Positions 31,743-44,575 of a stretch of DNA of 64,000 nucleotides are shown one piece after another. Position 1 is the stretch's first letter. Every line of letters begins with the position of its first letter. Location: contig NZ_CP040021.1 in NCBI RefSeq assembly GCF_005280275.1, forward strand, positions 1,885,001 to 1,949,000. The letters are read 5' to 3'. The position numbers and the translations under genes are program-made. Source of the DNA: Salinivibrio kushneri. GTDB taxonomy: Bacteria; Pseudomonadota; Gammaproteobacteria; Enterobacterales; Vibrionaceae. The notes under the pieces were generated by a model. It saw nothing but the letters and a program-made list of their open reading frames with translations, was not told where the DNA came from and did not search any database.

Positions 31743-32815
31743 GCCATATTGCCATTCGAGTCGATGCCTCCCAAGCGATAGGCACCGGGCACGTCAGCCG
31801 CATGCACGTGTTGGCTAGCATGCTACAAGCATCTGGCCATCAGATAACCTTGGTATGTCGCGATTTACCCGGAAATTTAATAGCGGTCAGCCATGAACAA
31901 GGCTTAACGGTGGTGGTGTTGCCTGCTCCCAAAAACTCGCTTAGCAACACCGACTGGCTGGGTGTGAGCCAGTGGCAAGATGCCGACGAGACAACCGCAT
32001 GCGTGGCTAACCAGCCGGTGGATTTAATGGTGGTGGATCATTATGCCTTAGATGCCCGCTGGGAACAATCGATTCATATCCAATTGGGCTGTCCGGTGAT
32101 GGTGGTCGATGATCTCGCCAATCGGCCCCACGATTGCGCGTTTTTGCTCGATCAAAACCCTTGGCCTGAGCTTACCACGCGCTATGCGTCACAGCTTTTA
32201 AATTCACAAACCCGATGCTTATTGGGGCCAGACTATGCACTATTGCGTCCAGCATTTGCCGCCTTACATCAGTCTCCGCCGCCGCGGGAAGATAAGGTGA
32301 TCGCCTTTTTCTCCGGCACGGATCCGACCGGTGAAAGCCGCAAGCTCGTGGACGCGGTGAAACACCTAGCAAAAGAGCAGAAGCGCGAGAGACTACCTTT
32401 CTCGCTATTAATTGTCACCGGACGACGTAACCCAGACCGCGACGCATTGTGTAAAGCGTCTGTCCCCGATGGGGTTAGCGTGGTGGAAGCACTGTCGGAC
32501 TTTGATGCCCAGATGGCACGGGCACGCTACGCGTTTGGGGCGGCAGGTGTGACCGCCATTGAGCGCAGCTGCTTGGGGATCCCGAGCACCTTGGTGTGTG
32601 TGGCGGAAAACCAACACGCCATGGCCGAGTATCTCGCCGGACAGCCGGGCTATCAATACTTAGGACGCGGTGAGCACACCCGCTGGCAAGATTACGCGTC
32701 TGCACTGCAGCACCTTGCGGCAAACTGGCATCAGCTTCCTACCCTGCCAGCGATCACTGATGGAAAAGGCGCAGAGCGCGTGGTCGCGGCCTTGGAGCAT
32801 GACTTATGCAACTGA
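31739..32815 (+). CDS. pseG: UDP-2,4-diacetamido-2,4,6-trideoxy-beta-L-altropyranose hydrolase PseG
   Basis: 358 residues with a GT-B fold related to MurG. IRVDASQAIGTGHVSRMHVLA at the N-terminus contains the conserved GxGHxxR, with the His expected in catalysis, and VVDDLANRPHDCAFLLDQN follows. It removes UDP from the diacetamido sugar to give the free substrate for PseI. Its start and stop overlap pseF and pseH respectively, indicating one coupled operon. Confidence 0.93.
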   Translation: MSHIAIRVDASQAIGTGHVSRMHVLASMLQASGHQITLVCRDLPGNLIAVSHEQGLTVVVLPAPKNSLSNTDWLGVSQWQDADETTACVANQPVDLMVVDHYALDARWEQSIHIQLGCPVMVVDDLANRPHDCAFLLDQNPWPELTTRYASQLLNSQTRCLLGPDYALLRPAFAALHQSPPPREDKVIAFFSGTDPTGESRKLVDAVKHLAKEQKRERLPFSLLIVTGRRNPDRDALCKASVPDGVSVVEALSDFDAQMARARYAFGAAGVTAIERSCLGIPSTLVCVAENQHAMAEYLAGQPGYQYLGRGEHTRWQDYASALQHLAANWHQLPTLPAITDGKGAERVVAALEHDLCN

Positions 32816-33384
32816 TTTTTAAAGCGGTGAGTCACGCGGACAGTGACACTTTATGGCATTGGCGCAATCGTCCCAATGTCCGCCAGTTTATGTACACCCA
32901 GCATGAAATTAGCCATGATGAGCACAAGGCATGGTTCAGCCATATGCTCGCCAGCACGCACCGTTATTTTTATATCGTTTACAAGCGCGTAGACGGCCAA
33001 CCGGACAAGCCACTTGGCGTGGTCAATCTTGACCTCGATAGCGAGAATAGTACTAGTGCGACCTGGGCTTTTTATGCTGCTCCGGATGCACCGCGTGGCA
33101 GCGGCGCGCTTATGGAGTTTGGCGCATTAAGCTTAGCGTTTGAGACCTTGGGCGTGACCCAGTTGAACTGTGAAGTGCTCAGTCATAATCAGGGAGTGGT
33201 TCGGCTACATCAACGCTTTGGCTTTCGTGAAACGCCGCAAAGTCGGCAACGCACCTTTTCCCTGCCTGAGGGAGCAACAGTCGAGATTGTGTGCCTGTCT
33301 TTGTCCACTGATGAGTGGCAGCAAGGCGCCAGCGCCCTTCAAACCAAACTGAATATCGATGCGGTTTATGAACAACGACATTAA
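32806..33384 (+). CDS. pseH: UDP-4-amino-sugar N-acetyltransferase PseH
   Basis: 192 residues, a GNAT acetyltransferase. LWHWRNRPNVRQFMYTQHEIS near the N-terminus and the acetyl-CoA region with PRGSGALMEFGALSLAFETLGV (split by the phosphate loop) match PseH. It acetylates the C4 amine made by PseC. It overlaps pseG by 10 bp and pseI by 26 bp. Confidence 0.92.
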   Translation: MQLIFKAVSHADSDTLWHWRNRPNVRQFMYTQHEISHDEHKAWFSHMLASTHRYFYIVYKRVDGQPDKPLGVVNLDLDSENSTSATWAFYAAPDAPRGSGALMEFGALSLAFETLGVTQLNCEVLSHNQGVVRLHQRFGFRETPQSRQRTFSLPEGATVEIVCLSLSTDEWQQGASALQTKLNIDAVYEQRH

Positions 33385-34420
33385 GATTGCAGGCCGTTTG
33401 ATCGGTCCCCAACATCCTCCCTATATCATTGCCGAAATGTCGGCCAACCATAATGGTAGCCTTGAGCTTGCCAAACAAACCCTTTCCATGGCCAAAGCCT
33501 GCGGTGCCGATGCCGTCAAAATGCAAAGCTATACCGCCGATACCATTACCCTTGATTGCGACCACGATGAGTTTCAAATCAAAGGCGGACTCTGGGATGG
33601 TTATAGTCTCCACCAGCTATATCGCTGGGCACAAACCCCGTTTGAGTGGCACAAGCCGTTATTTGATCACGCGAGAAAAGAAGGCATCACCTTATTCTCT
33701 TCTCCTTTTGATTGCTCCGCGATTGACTTGCTCGAAGATCTTAACGCCCCCGCCTATAAAATTGCTTCGTTCGAGGCGATTGACTTGCCCTTGATTCGCT
33801 ATGCCGCCCAAACCGGCAAACCAATGATCATCTCAACCGGCATGGCTGACGAGACAGAGATTGCCGAGGCGGTGGCGACCGCCCGAGATAACGGCTGTCG
33901 TGAGCTAGTGTTGCTCCATTGTATCAGCGCCTACCCTGCGCCGATTGAACAAAGCCATCTGCGAACCATTCCAACCTTAGCCAGCCGCTATCAAGCATTG
34001 GCGGGTTTATCCGATCATTCGCTGACCAATACCGCCGCGATCACTGCCGTGGCACTAGGCGCGTGCGTGATTGAAAAACATGTGATGCTCTCTGAAGACT
34101 CGGGAGGCCCGGATGCTGCTTTCTCGCTCACACCACCTGCACTCAGTGCGCTTTGTGAGCAAACCCACGCGGCGTGGCAAGCGTTAGGAGAAAGCGCCCT
34201 CACCACCCGAAAGGCCGAAGCAAGCAACCGTCAATTTAGGCGCTCTTTGTATGTCTGTGAGGATATCGCGTCCGGTGAACCACTAACGGCGGATAATGTG
34301 CGCAGTATTCGACCTGGCTTTGGGTTGGCACCGAAACACTATGATGCGGTGATCGGAAAGCGCGCAACACGCGCGTTAATCAAAGGCACCGCGTTGTCGT
34401 GGGAAGATATCGAAGACTAG
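33359..34420 (+). CDS. pseI: Pseudaminic acid synthase PseI
   Basis: 353 residues from ATG 33359 (or the in-frame ATG 33368). NeuB-type TIM barrel (PPYIIAEMSANHNGSLELA, LFSSPFDCSAIDLLE, CISAYPAP) followed by a C-terminal SAF antifreeze-like domain (about 290-350, RRSLYVCEDIASGEPL). It condenses the 6-deoxy-AltdiNAc with phosphoenolpyruvate to give pseudaminic acid. The AEMSANHNGS motif, rather than the sialic acid form, supports PseI. Last gene of the cassette, followed by a terminator. Confidence 0.94.
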   Translation: MRFMNNDIKIAGRLIGPQHPPYIIAEMSANHNGSLELAKQTLSMAKACGADAVKMQSYTADTITLDCDHDEFQIKGGLWDGYSLHQLYRWAQTPFEWHKPLFDHARKEGITLFSSPFDCSAIDLLEDLNAPAYKIASFEAIDLPLIRYAAQTGKPMIISTGMADETEIAEAVATARDNGCRELVLLHCISAYPAPIEQSHLRTIPTLASRYQALAGLSDHSLTNTAAITAVALGACVIEKHVMLSEDSGGPDAAFSLTPPALSALCEQTHAAWQALGESALTTRKAEASNRQFRRSLYVCEDIASGEPLTADNVRSIRPGFGLAPKHYDAVIGKRATRALIKGTALSWEDIED

Positions 34421-34434
34421 CTGGAGCATATCCA

Positions 34435-34463
34435 TAAAAAAACCCGGCGACTGAGCCGGGTTT
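34435..34463. terminator. Bidirectional terminator between pseI and icd
   Basis: Perfect 9-bp stem AAACCCGGC (34440-34448) with GCCGGGTTT (34455-34463), loop GACTGA, A-run upstream, between convergent genes. Confidence 0.88.
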
Positions 34464-34485
34464 GGTCTTCACTGATAGGCAGTGA

Positions 34486-35736
34486 TTACATTTGCTTGAC
34501 CATCTCGTCAGCAAACTCAGAGCACTTACGGAGGCTTGCCCCTTCCATTTGACGCTCGAAGTCATACGTCACTGTTTTGTTGGCGATGGTGTTCTCCATT
34601 GACTTGATCACCAAGTCAGCCGCTTCAAACCAGCCCATATGACGCAGCATCATTTCAGCTGAAAGAATGAGTGAGCCTGGGTTCACCTTGTCTTGACCGG
34701 CGTATTTTGGTGCCGTGCCATGGGTCGCTTCAAACAGCGCCACGCCGTCACCAATGTTGGCACCTGGGGCGATACCAATACCACCAACCTGTGCGGCCAA
34801 GGCATCAGATACGTAATCACCATTCAAGTTCATGGTGGCAATCACATCATATTCCGCAGGACGCAGCAGAATTTGCTGCAAGAAGGCATCCGCGATGGAA
34901 TCTTTGATGATGATCTCTTTACCGGTTTTTGGATTTTTCATCGTCATCCACGGACCGCCATCAAGCAACTCGGCACCAAACTCTTCATTGGCTACTTCGT
35001 ATGCCCAATCTTTAAACGCCCCTTCGGTAAACTTCATGATGTTACCTTTGTGGACGATAGTCAGTGAGTCACGGTCGTTATCAATGGTGTACTCGATAGC
35101 GGCGCGAACCAAACGCTTGGTGCCTTCTTCTGAGATTGGCTTAATGCCTACACCACACTGCTCAGGGAAACGGATTTTGTTGGCACCCATTTCTTCACGC
35201 AGGAACTTAATCACTTTATCCGCTTCGGCGGTGCCTGCTTTAAACTCAACACCCGCGTAGATGTCTTCTGAGTTTTCGCGGAAGATCACCATGTCCGTGT
35301 CTTCTGGCTTTTTCAGTGGGCTAGGAACCCCAGTGAAGTAACGTACCGGACGCGCACAGATATAAAGGTCGAGCTCTTGACGAAGCGCCACGTTCAATGA
35401 GCGAATACCACCGCCCACTGGGGTCGTCAGTGGCCCTTTGATGGCCACTTTGTATTCGCGAATAAAGTCGAGAGTTTCAGCTGGCAGCCACTGATCGTCA
35501 CCATATACCTTGGTAGACTTCTCACCAGTATAGATTTCCATCCATGAAATCTTACGCTCACCGTTATAGGCTTTAGCAACAGCTGCATCAACAACTTTGA
35601 TCATTGCAGGGCTAACATCCATCCCGATGCCATCCCCTTCAATGTAAGGGATCACAGGGTGGTTAGGGACTACCAGTTTTGTGCCGTCGAGTGTGATCTT
35701 CTGACCTTCCGCCGGTACAACTACTTTACTTTCCAT
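34486..35736 (-). CDS. icd: Isocitrate dehydrogenase (NADP+)
   Basis: 416 residues, the length of E. coli Icd. The substrate loop [12 protein letters not shown] carries the Ser that IDH kinase phosphorylates in enterics. [12 protein letters not shown] and the NADP-specificity segment [15 protein letters not shown] (Lys-Tyr) are present. It oxidises isocitrate to 2-oxoglutarate in the TCA cycle. It is divergent from rluE, as in E. coli. Confidence 0.97.
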   Translation of the reverse strand: MESKVVVPAEGQKITLDGTKLVVPNHPVIPYIEGDGIGMDVSPAMIKVVDAAVAKAYNGERKISWMEIYTGEKSTKVYGDDQWLPAETLDFIREYKVAIKGPLTTPVGGGIRSLNVALRQELDLYICARPVRYFTGVPSPLKKPEDTDMVIFRENSEDIYAGVEFKAGTAEADKVIKFLREEMGANKIRFPEQCGVGIKPISEEGTKRLVRAAIEYTIDNDRDSLTIVHKGNIMKFTEGAFKDWAYEVANEEFGAELLDGGPWMTMKNPKTGKEIIIKDSIADAFLQQILLRPAEYDVIATMNLNGDYVSDALAAQVGGIGIAPGANIGDGVALFEATHGTAPKYAGQDKVNPGSLILSAEMMLRHMGWFEAADLVIKSMENTIANKTVTYDFERQMEGASLRKCSEFADEMVKQM

Positions 35737-35875
35737 TTTAATCTCCTAGCGTCCATTTGTTATCTTTGTGTAAGATGCGAGTTGAGGATACTCGAATTCA
35801 TACAACACGCCAAACAGATTATTACGTGTATAATACGGAAGTCTCATTTGCCGTTTAATCTATTTGACAGCCCTC

Positions 35876-36625
35876 ATGCCATATAAAGCCCGCCCCCAGC
35901 CAGCGTCAAAGGCTGTTTCAAACACCCAAGCTCCATCGGCCAAAGGTGGAAAGCCCCCCAGAGCGGCCACCGTCGCCACCAAAGTGATACTTGTTAACAA
36001 ACCTTATAACATGTTGACCCAGTTTAGTGGCGAGCCCGGTGACAGTACATTGGCCGACATTGTCTCGGTGAAAGACGTGTACCCGGCCGGTCGGCTCGAC
36101 AAAGACAGCGAGGGCTTACTGGTGCTCACCAATAATGGTGCCTTGCAAGCGAGACTCACCCAGCCTTCATCCAAGTCTCCCAAAACCTATTGGGTACAAG
36201 TCGAAGGCGAGCCCAGCGATGAGGCGATTCAGGCGCTCTGTGACGGTGTCGAACTGAAAGATGGTCTGACGCTGCCCGCCGATGTCGCCAAGATCGCCCC
36301 GCCCACCGTATGGGAACGCCACCCTCCGGTGCGCTATCGCGCTAACATTCCCACGACCTGGCTAAAGGTGGTGCTACAAGAGGGGCGAAATCGGCAAGTA
36401 CGCCGGATGACCGCGCACATCGGCCACCCGACATTGCGCTTGATTCGCGCCCAACTCGGCCCATGGCAGCTGGATGATTTGCAACCGGGCCAGTGGCGTG
36501 AGGTTGCGCCCCCGAAAGGCTTCGAGCAGTTCACCCCTAAACCCAAAGGACCAAAAGGGAAAGCACCACGCCGACGCACTCGCTCGTCCAAGCGCGCACC
36601 GTCGAAGAAACGCAATGAGTACTAG
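35876..36625 (+). CDS. rluE: 23S rRNA pseudouridine(2457) synthase RluE
   Basis: About 249 residues from ATG 35876; the in-frame TTG 35864 is less likely. RsuA-family catalytic core with the Asp in [17 protein letters not shown] and the C-terminal motif [10 protein letters not shown]. There is no N-terminal S4 domain, which fits RluE. The extended N-terminus (about 35 residues, Ala/Pro/Lys-rich) and the basic C-terminus are longer than in E. coli. Divergence from icd is the same as in E. coli and supports RluE over RluB/F. Confidence 0.9.
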   Translation: MPYKARPQPASKAVSNTQAPSAKGGKPPRAATVATKVILVNKPYNMLTQFSGEPGDSTLADIVSVKDVYPAGRLDKDSEGLLVLTNNGALQARLTQPSSKSPKTYWVQVEGEPSDEAIQALCDGVELKDGLTLPADVAKIAPPTVWERHPPVRYRANIPTTWLKVVLQEGRNRQVRRMTAHIGHPTLRLIRAQLGPWQLDDLQPGQWREVAPPKGFEQFTPKPKGPKGKAPRRRTRSSKRAPSKKRNEY

Positions 36626-36632
36626 GAGTACC

Positions 36633-36758
36633 TGAACACACCATCGATCGATTTGCGCACACAGACCCTCCGCGCCAAGGATGGCGCGGCAGAGCCCCCA
36701 GGGATGGGTATACGGCGTGTCTGCGTGCGGGAATCGGTCGATAAACCTAATGTGTTCA
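36633..36758. repeat. 126-nt branched inverted-repeat element after rluE
   Basis: Outer arms TGAACACA (36633-36640) and TGTGTTCA (36751-36758), a second pairing layer ATCGATCGATT / AATCGGTCGAT, and a third CGCACACAGAC (36656-36666) / GTCTGCGTGCG (36719-36729, one mismatch) enclose two sub-hairpins: CCGCGCC-aaggat-GGCGCGG (36670-36689), perfect, and a weaker CCCCCAGGGATGGG (36696-36709 region). The result is a three-way-junction fold. No T-run follows and no protein-coding frame explains it. It fills most of the 333-bp rluE-mnmA gap. It could be a structured RNA, a palindromic mobile repeat or a protein-binding site. Confidence 0.6.
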
Positions 36759-36865
36759 CAAGTCTTTGCGCGGCACCCAATCCCAAGTATTAATAGTATT
36801 AACATATGCCGCCTCGGTCACAGGCCACGCGACCACCTCCCCACCCATCTACTCACTTTGGATAA

Positions 36866-38068
<1,203 letters not shown>

Positions 38069-38081
38069 GGAGCCGTGATCA

Positions 38082-40119
<2,038 letters not shown>

Positions 40120-40140
40120 GCAAAACGCATCCAATGCTCG

Positions 40141-40167
40141 CGGCCTCCAATATGGAGGCCGTTTTTT
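40141..40167 (+). terminator. Rho-independent terminator after purB
   Basis: Perfect 9-bp stem CGGCCTCCA (40141-40149) with TGGAGGCCG (40153-40161), 3-nt loop, then TTTTTT. Confidence 0.92.
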
Positions 40168-40230
40168 CTCCCCCTCGCACCGCCCCGCTCGTCACGTTAT
40201 ACTGCCGCAAATTTCGTAAACTAAGTCGTT

Positions 40231-41379
40231 ATGTATCAATTTCAGTTCTCGCTCGCCGAATTTATGGCCACACATTGGCATCAAAGCCCCACCGTTATCC
40301 GCCAGGGATTAGCCGATTTTGACGATCCGATTGAGCCTGAAGAAGTCGCAGGACTCGCGATGGAAGAGGACATTGACTCGCGCCTAGTGACCCAAGCCGA
40401 TGGCAAGTGGCAAGTCGCAAACGGCCCTTTCGAGCACTTCGATGATTTCCCAGAGACCCATGCGCAACTGGTGGTACAAGCCGCTAACCATTGGCACCTA
40501 GGCGTACGTGAACTGGCTGACGCATTTACCTCGCTACCGCAGTGGCTATTTGACGATGTGATGGTGTGTTATTCCCAGCCTCAGGGCGGCGTCGGGCCAC
40601 ACATTGACCAGTATGATGTGTTTATCGTGCAAGGCCAAGGCCGCCGCCGTTGGCGCGTTGGGCCAAAAGGTGATTACCAAGAAGCCAACTTAGACACCGG
40701 GCTCAAGCAGATCACCGGCTTTGATGCCATCATCGATGTGGTGCTAGAGCCAGGCGATATTCTTTATATCCCGCCAGGCTTTCCACACGAAGGCGATACC
40801 CTTGAGCCTTCACTCAGCTACTCAATTGGCTATCGCTCACCAAAAGCCCGCGAGCTACTGAGCAGTTATGCCGACCAAGTGATTGTCGACGAAGCCGGCG
40901 ATAATCATTTCCATTGGCCTGCCATGTCAGCCCAACCAGACGCGCCTGCGGCATTGGATCCACAGCATCTCGCCCAGATGGACGAAATGATGATGGCATT
41001 AATGCACGACGAGACCCGTAAAAAGCGCTGGATTGGCGAGTTTCTCTCTCAAGCTCGGCATGAACTCGATTTGCTGAGCCCCGATCCTCAGTGGCAACCA
41101 GACAGTCTCAAAGCCGCCATGCAAGATGGACTCTGTCTGGAAAAGCTCAGTGGCTTGCGTGCGTTCTATCACGCCGATCAGCCAGAGATGGTTTTTATGC
41201 TCGGTGAGAGCTTTGACTTACCGGAAGGCTGTGAGTCACTGACCCCTAAGCTGTGCAATCAACGTTTTGTCGATTGGGAAACGCTCGGTAAAGCCGCTGA
41301 CAATAGTCTGTTTTGGCCGATGCTGACGCTGTGGGTAAACCGCGGCTACTGGTATCCTCTAGAGGAAGCGCCAGAGTAA
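40231..41379 (+). CDS. roxA: Ribosomal protein uL16 arginine hydroxylase RoxA (YcfD)
   Basis: 382 residues, a JmjC-type 2-oxoglutarate/Fe(II) oxygenase. The iron-binding HxD is in GVGPHIDQYDVFIVQGQGRRRW (about 128-149), and the distal His in YIPPGFPHEGDT. The C-terminal half holds the dimerisation and winged-helix parts typical of ROX enzymes. It hydroxylates an Arg of ribosomal protein L16. The length is close to E. coli YcfD (373). It ends 16 bp from the convergent chemoreceptor. Confidence 0.93.
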   Translation: MYQFQFSLAEFMATHWHQSPTVIRQGLADFDDPIEPEEVAGLAMEEDIDSRLVTQADGKWQVANGPFEHFDDFPETHAQLVVQAANHWHLGVRELADAFTSLPQWLFDDVMVCYSQPQGGVGPHIDQYDVFIVQGQGRRRWRVGPKGDYQEANLDTGLKQITGFDAIIDVVLEPGDILYIPPGFPHEGDTLEPSLSYSIGYRSPKARELLSSYADQVIVDEAGDNHFHWPAMSAQPDAPAALDPQHLAQMDEMMMALMHDETRKKRWIGEFLSQARHELDLLSPDPQWQPDSLKAAMQDGLCLEKLSGLRAFYHADQPEMVFMLGESFDLPEGCESLTPKLCNQRFVDWETLGKAADNSLFWPMLTLWVNRGYWYPLEEAPE

Positions 41380-41395
41380 CCGCGGCTCACCAAGG

Positions 41396-43507
41396 TTAGA
41401 CTTTAAACTGGGCCGTTAGCGCACGCTGACGGCCAGCCAGCGCTTCCAGTTGACTGGCAATACTCGCCGCCGATTCGGCATGCGACAAGAGTTCATCACT
41501 GCGCTCACGAATATGGGTCACGTTTTGCGTCACGTCGCCTGACACCGCGCTTTGTTGTTCCGCCGCCGCGCTAATTTCACTGTTAAGCCCCATCATATCC
41601 TGCATCGCAGTACGAATTTGGTCCAAACTGGTGACGGTTTCTTGCACCTTTTCAGCGGTATCATCCGCTAGCTGATTCCCATCATGAATCGCCGCTACCA
41701 CTGATTGTGCGCCGGACTGCAACGAATCAATCACGGTACGGATCTGGGTGATTGACTGGTTAGTACGCTGTGACAGTTCACGCACTTCGTCAGCGACTAC
41801 CGCAAACCCGCGCCCTTGCTCACCCGCACGCGCCGCTTCTATCGCCGCATTTAACGCCAGCAAATTAGTTTGCTCAGACATGGTATCAATCACGGTTAAG
41901 ATTTCAGTAATGTCCTGACTACTCTTTTGTAAGGCTTGCGCATCATGGGTCGCTCCATTCAGCGTCTCCACCAAACGCGCCATGGCTTGCGATGAACCAG
42001 TCACAATTTTTTCACCGCTCTCTGTGGCGGTGTTGACCGCGTTGGCTGCAGTCAGCGCTGACTCAGTATGGCTGGCAACCTGTGAGGCGGTTTGCGTCAT
42101 CTCTTCTGATGCTGTCGCCACTGCATCCAAGCTTGATACTTGTTCACGGCTACCATCTCGGGTTTGCGCGGCCACACGGGCAGCTTCTTTGGCCGTATGT
42201 TCCGCTTCTTCAACGCTATTAATCACATTCGCCATAATAGGCTGCAGCTTGTCGAGGAAGCGATTAAAGCGCCCCGCCAGTACCCCGATTTCATCACGAT
42301 TTTTAAGCTGGATACGTTGCGTGAGATCGCCATCGCCGTCGGCAATCTCTGCCAAACGTTCTGCCAGTAGCTTCAGGGGTTTAACGATTTGGCGCGCCGC
42401 GAATCCGGCGATCACCAAGGCAAGCAGGGTTGCCACAACCCCTAAGCTACGTTCTGTCCACGCGGCTTGACTGCGTTGCGCGGTAATTTGTTGGCTTAAT
42501 TGGTTTGCCTCAGAGAGTAAGACCTCTTCCGGCAAGGTGATAAGGGCTCCCCACGTGGTGCCTGGCAAAGCAATTGGCACATAGGTCATCAACTGGCTTT
42601 TTTGCCACACGGTCTGTGGTTGACCTTCGGTCAGCCACCCACCCATGTTATCGGGCGCCGACGGCAAATCATCGACCTTCCCTCCCGTTGCTTGCGAGTT
42701 ATCCGACGCGACTACTCGCCCACCTTGGCTTAGTACACTGACATTGCCAGCGCCATCAAAAAGGGCTTTATCCGCCTTTGAGATCACTGACTGTAAGCCG
42801 CCAAGCGCAATATCAATGCCTAGTACCCCCAGCACTTGCCCATCACGCATCAGCGGTGAGGAAATGGTGACACTCATACTGCTGCCCGCTTGTTTGGGCG
42901 CAGATACACAAGCGGCGCCTTGGCTCAATGGACACTGGTACCAATGATTCGCTGCTTGCCCGTTGTCATTTTTATCGCCGTTGTTAATTTGTTTCTCACT
43001 GAGCACGGTACCTTGCAGCTCGCCGTCCCGCTTTTGCCAGCGGCTGGCAAAACGCCCTGCGGCATTGGCGCCCCGTTCTGTATCGAGCTGATAAAAATCA
43101 TCTTCTTGATCGAGCGCGTTGGGCTTAAACACCACGAACGCAGCTTGCACCGTATCGAAGTTCTCCACTGAGCGCCGCACCAGCTCATTGATTGAGCCGC
43201 GAAGCTCACCACTGTCGGTAAAGTTTTGCTCAGCGTTATATTGTAGGTACACCACACTTTGCGCCAGCATTTGGGCACGATACACCGCTTCATCCAACGA
43301 GCGTTGAACATGCGTCGCTTGCACTTGGGCTTGGCTGGTCGCGAGGCGCTGGGCGGCACTGCGCAGCGTTTGGGTACTCGCTTGCCCGACCGTTTGCTGA
43401 AACTGGTTATTAACGTATGTTGAGAAGGTTAATAATGTCACCGCGGTTACGGCAACACACACACTGGCCACCAGGGTGACCTTCCATTGAATTGAGAGGG
43501 ATCGCAT
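41396..43507 (-). CDS. Methyl-accepting chemotaxis protein with dCache-type sensor
   Basis: 703 residues. The N-terminal membrane helix (about 9-30) is followed by a periplasmic sensor of about 320 residues with features of double-Cache domains ([18 protein letters not shown]). Then come a second helix (about 350-370), a HAMP domain ([21 protein letters not shown]) and the signalling hairpin [30 protein letters not shown]. It should control CheA through CheW. There is no C-terminal CheR-docking pentapeptide (it ends ALTAQFKV). The ligand is unknown; it lies just downstream of oppABC but beyond a terminator. Confidence 0.94.
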   Translation of the reverse strand: MRSLSIQWKVTLVASVCVAVTAVTLLTFSTYVNNQFQQTVGQASTQTLRSAAQRLATSQAQVQATHVQRSLDEAVYRAQMLAQSVVYLQYNAEQNFTDSGELRGSINELVRRSVENFDTVQAAFVVFKPNALDQEDDFYQLDTERGANAAGRFASRWQKRDGELQGTVLSEKQINNGDKNDNGQAANHWYQCPLSQGAACVSAPKQAGSSMSVTISSPLMRDGQVLGVLGIDIALGGLQSVISKADKALFDGAGNVSVLSQGGRVVASDNSQATGGKVDDLPSAPDNMGGWLTEGQPQTVWQKSQLMTYVPIALPGTTWGALITLPEEVLLSEANQLSQQITAQRSQAAWTERSLGVVATLLALVIAGFAARQIVKPLKLLAERLAEIADGDGDLTQRIQLKNRDEIGVLAGRFNRFLDKLQPIMANVINSVEEAEHTAKEAARVAAQTRDGSREQVSSLDAVATASEEMTQTASQVASHTESALTAANAVNTATESGEKIVTGSSQAMARLVETLNGATHDAQALQKSSQDITEILTVIDTMSEQTNLLALNAAIEAARAGEQGRGFAVVADEVRELSQRTNQSITQIRTVIDSLQSGAQSVVAAIHDGNQLADDTAEKVQETVTSLDQIRTAMQDMMGLNSEISAAAEQQSAVSGDVTQNVTHIRERSDELLSHAESAASIASQLEALAGRQRALTAQFKV

Positions 43508-43586
43508 GACAGCTCCTTTGTCACTCTATCGACAGCCACCACTGCTATCGATTCTCATCCTTGAAACACGCATTTAACAGTAACAA

Positions 43587-43615
43587 AAAAGCGCAGGAAA
43601 TAAACCTGCGCTTTT
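43587..43615 (-). terminator. Rho-independent terminator after oppC
   Basis: Perfect 11-bp stem AAAAGCGCAGG (43587-43597) with CCTGCGCTTTT (43605-43615), 7-nt loop, T-run on the minus strand, 38 bp past the oppC stop. It closes the oppABC unit before any oppD. Confidence 0.88.
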
Positions 43616-43653
43616 CATATTATTGCGTTTTTTACGATGGCAAAAAACGTCGC

Positions 43654-44568
43654 TTATCTGTCTTTTGGATCCAAGGCGTCACGAAGCCCATCGCCAACAT
43701 AGTTAAAACAGAACAATGTCATCACCATAAAGGCGGCAGGGAACAGCAGCTGCCAAATCGCAATTTCCATGGTTTGCGAGCCCTCTTGTAGTAAGGCCCC
43801 CCAACTGGTCATTGGCTCTTGTACACCTAACCCCAAGAAACTCAAGAAAGACTCAAACAAGATCATGTTCGGCACCAGTAAGGTCGAGTAAACCGCAACA
43901 ATCCCAAGCACGTTTGGCACGATATGGCGGGTAATGATATGACGGGTACTGACCCCAGACACATGAGCGGCTTCGACAAACTCTTTGCTGCGTAAGCTCA
44001 GGGTTTGACCGCGCACAATACGTGCCATATCTAGCCAGGCAATACAGCCAATGGCCACGAAGATCAGTACGATATTACGGCCAAAGAAGGTGACCAGCAC
44101 AATCACAAAGAACATAAACGGAATAGATTGGAGGATTTCCACCAGACGCATCATCACCGCATCGGTGCGACCACCAATAAAGCCTGATGTGGCACCATAT
44201 AAGGTACCAATCAAGACGGCGACAAAGGCGCCCATGACGCCTACCATGATCGATATACGCCCACCCATCATGGTGCGAGTAAAGAGATCTCGGCCTAACG
44301 CATCGGTACCAAACCAATGGCCCTCTAAGCCCAATGAAGGCGCGGCATGAATCGCATACCAATCGGTCGCGTCATAGGCATAAGCACTGATGTAGGGCCC
44401 AAGGATCACGCTCAAACCAATCAATACAAGAATCACCAAGCTCGCCATCGCAGCACGGTTACGCTTAAAACGAATCGCTGCATCCTGCCAAAGGCTACGC
44501 CCCTTGACATCGACTTCTTCAGCAAAGTTTTCGAGGGCGTCAATGTTTTCTTTTTTCGTCAGCATCAT
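43654..44568 (-). CDS. oppC: Oligopeptide ABC transporter permease OppC
   Basis: About 304 residues from MMLTKKENID at 44568, preceded by AGGGGTG; upstream in-frame codons to 44607 overlap oppB and are unlikely. Six membrane helices, an N-terminal OppC_N segment (DAAIRFKRNRAAMASLVILVLIG, interrupted by charged residues) and the EAA loop (EAAHVSGVSTRHIITRHIVPN) that docks the ATPase. It works with OppB to form the peptide channel. Followed by a terminator instead of oppD/oppF. Confidence 0.93.
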   Translation of the reverse strand: MMLTKKENIDALENFAEEVDVKGRSLWQDAAIRFKRNRAAMASLVILVLIGLSVILGPYISAYAYDATDWYAIHAAPSLGLEGHWFGTDALGRDLFTRTMMGGRISIMVGVMGAFVAVLIGTLYGATSGFIGGRTDAVMMRLVEILQSIPFMFFVIVLVTFFGRNIVLIFVAIGCIAWLDMARIVRGQTLSLRSKEFVEAAHVSGVSTRHIITRHIVPNVLGIVAVYSTLLVPNMILFESFLSFLGLGVQEPMTSWGALLQEGSQTMEIAIWQLLFPAAFMVMTLFCFNYVGDGLRDALDPKDR

Positions 44569-44575
44569 GTCACCC

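Noticed and set aside
36633..36758. Possible integron attC site
   Set aside because: The element is long and palindromic like an attC, but I see no RYYYAAC/GTTRRRY core pair at the ends and no cassette structure around it.
36374..36805. A 143-codon minus-strand frame over the 3' end of rluE and the structured element
   Set aside because: Antisense to a secure gene, no ribosome site, and it crosses the palindromic element whose pairing explains the sequence better.
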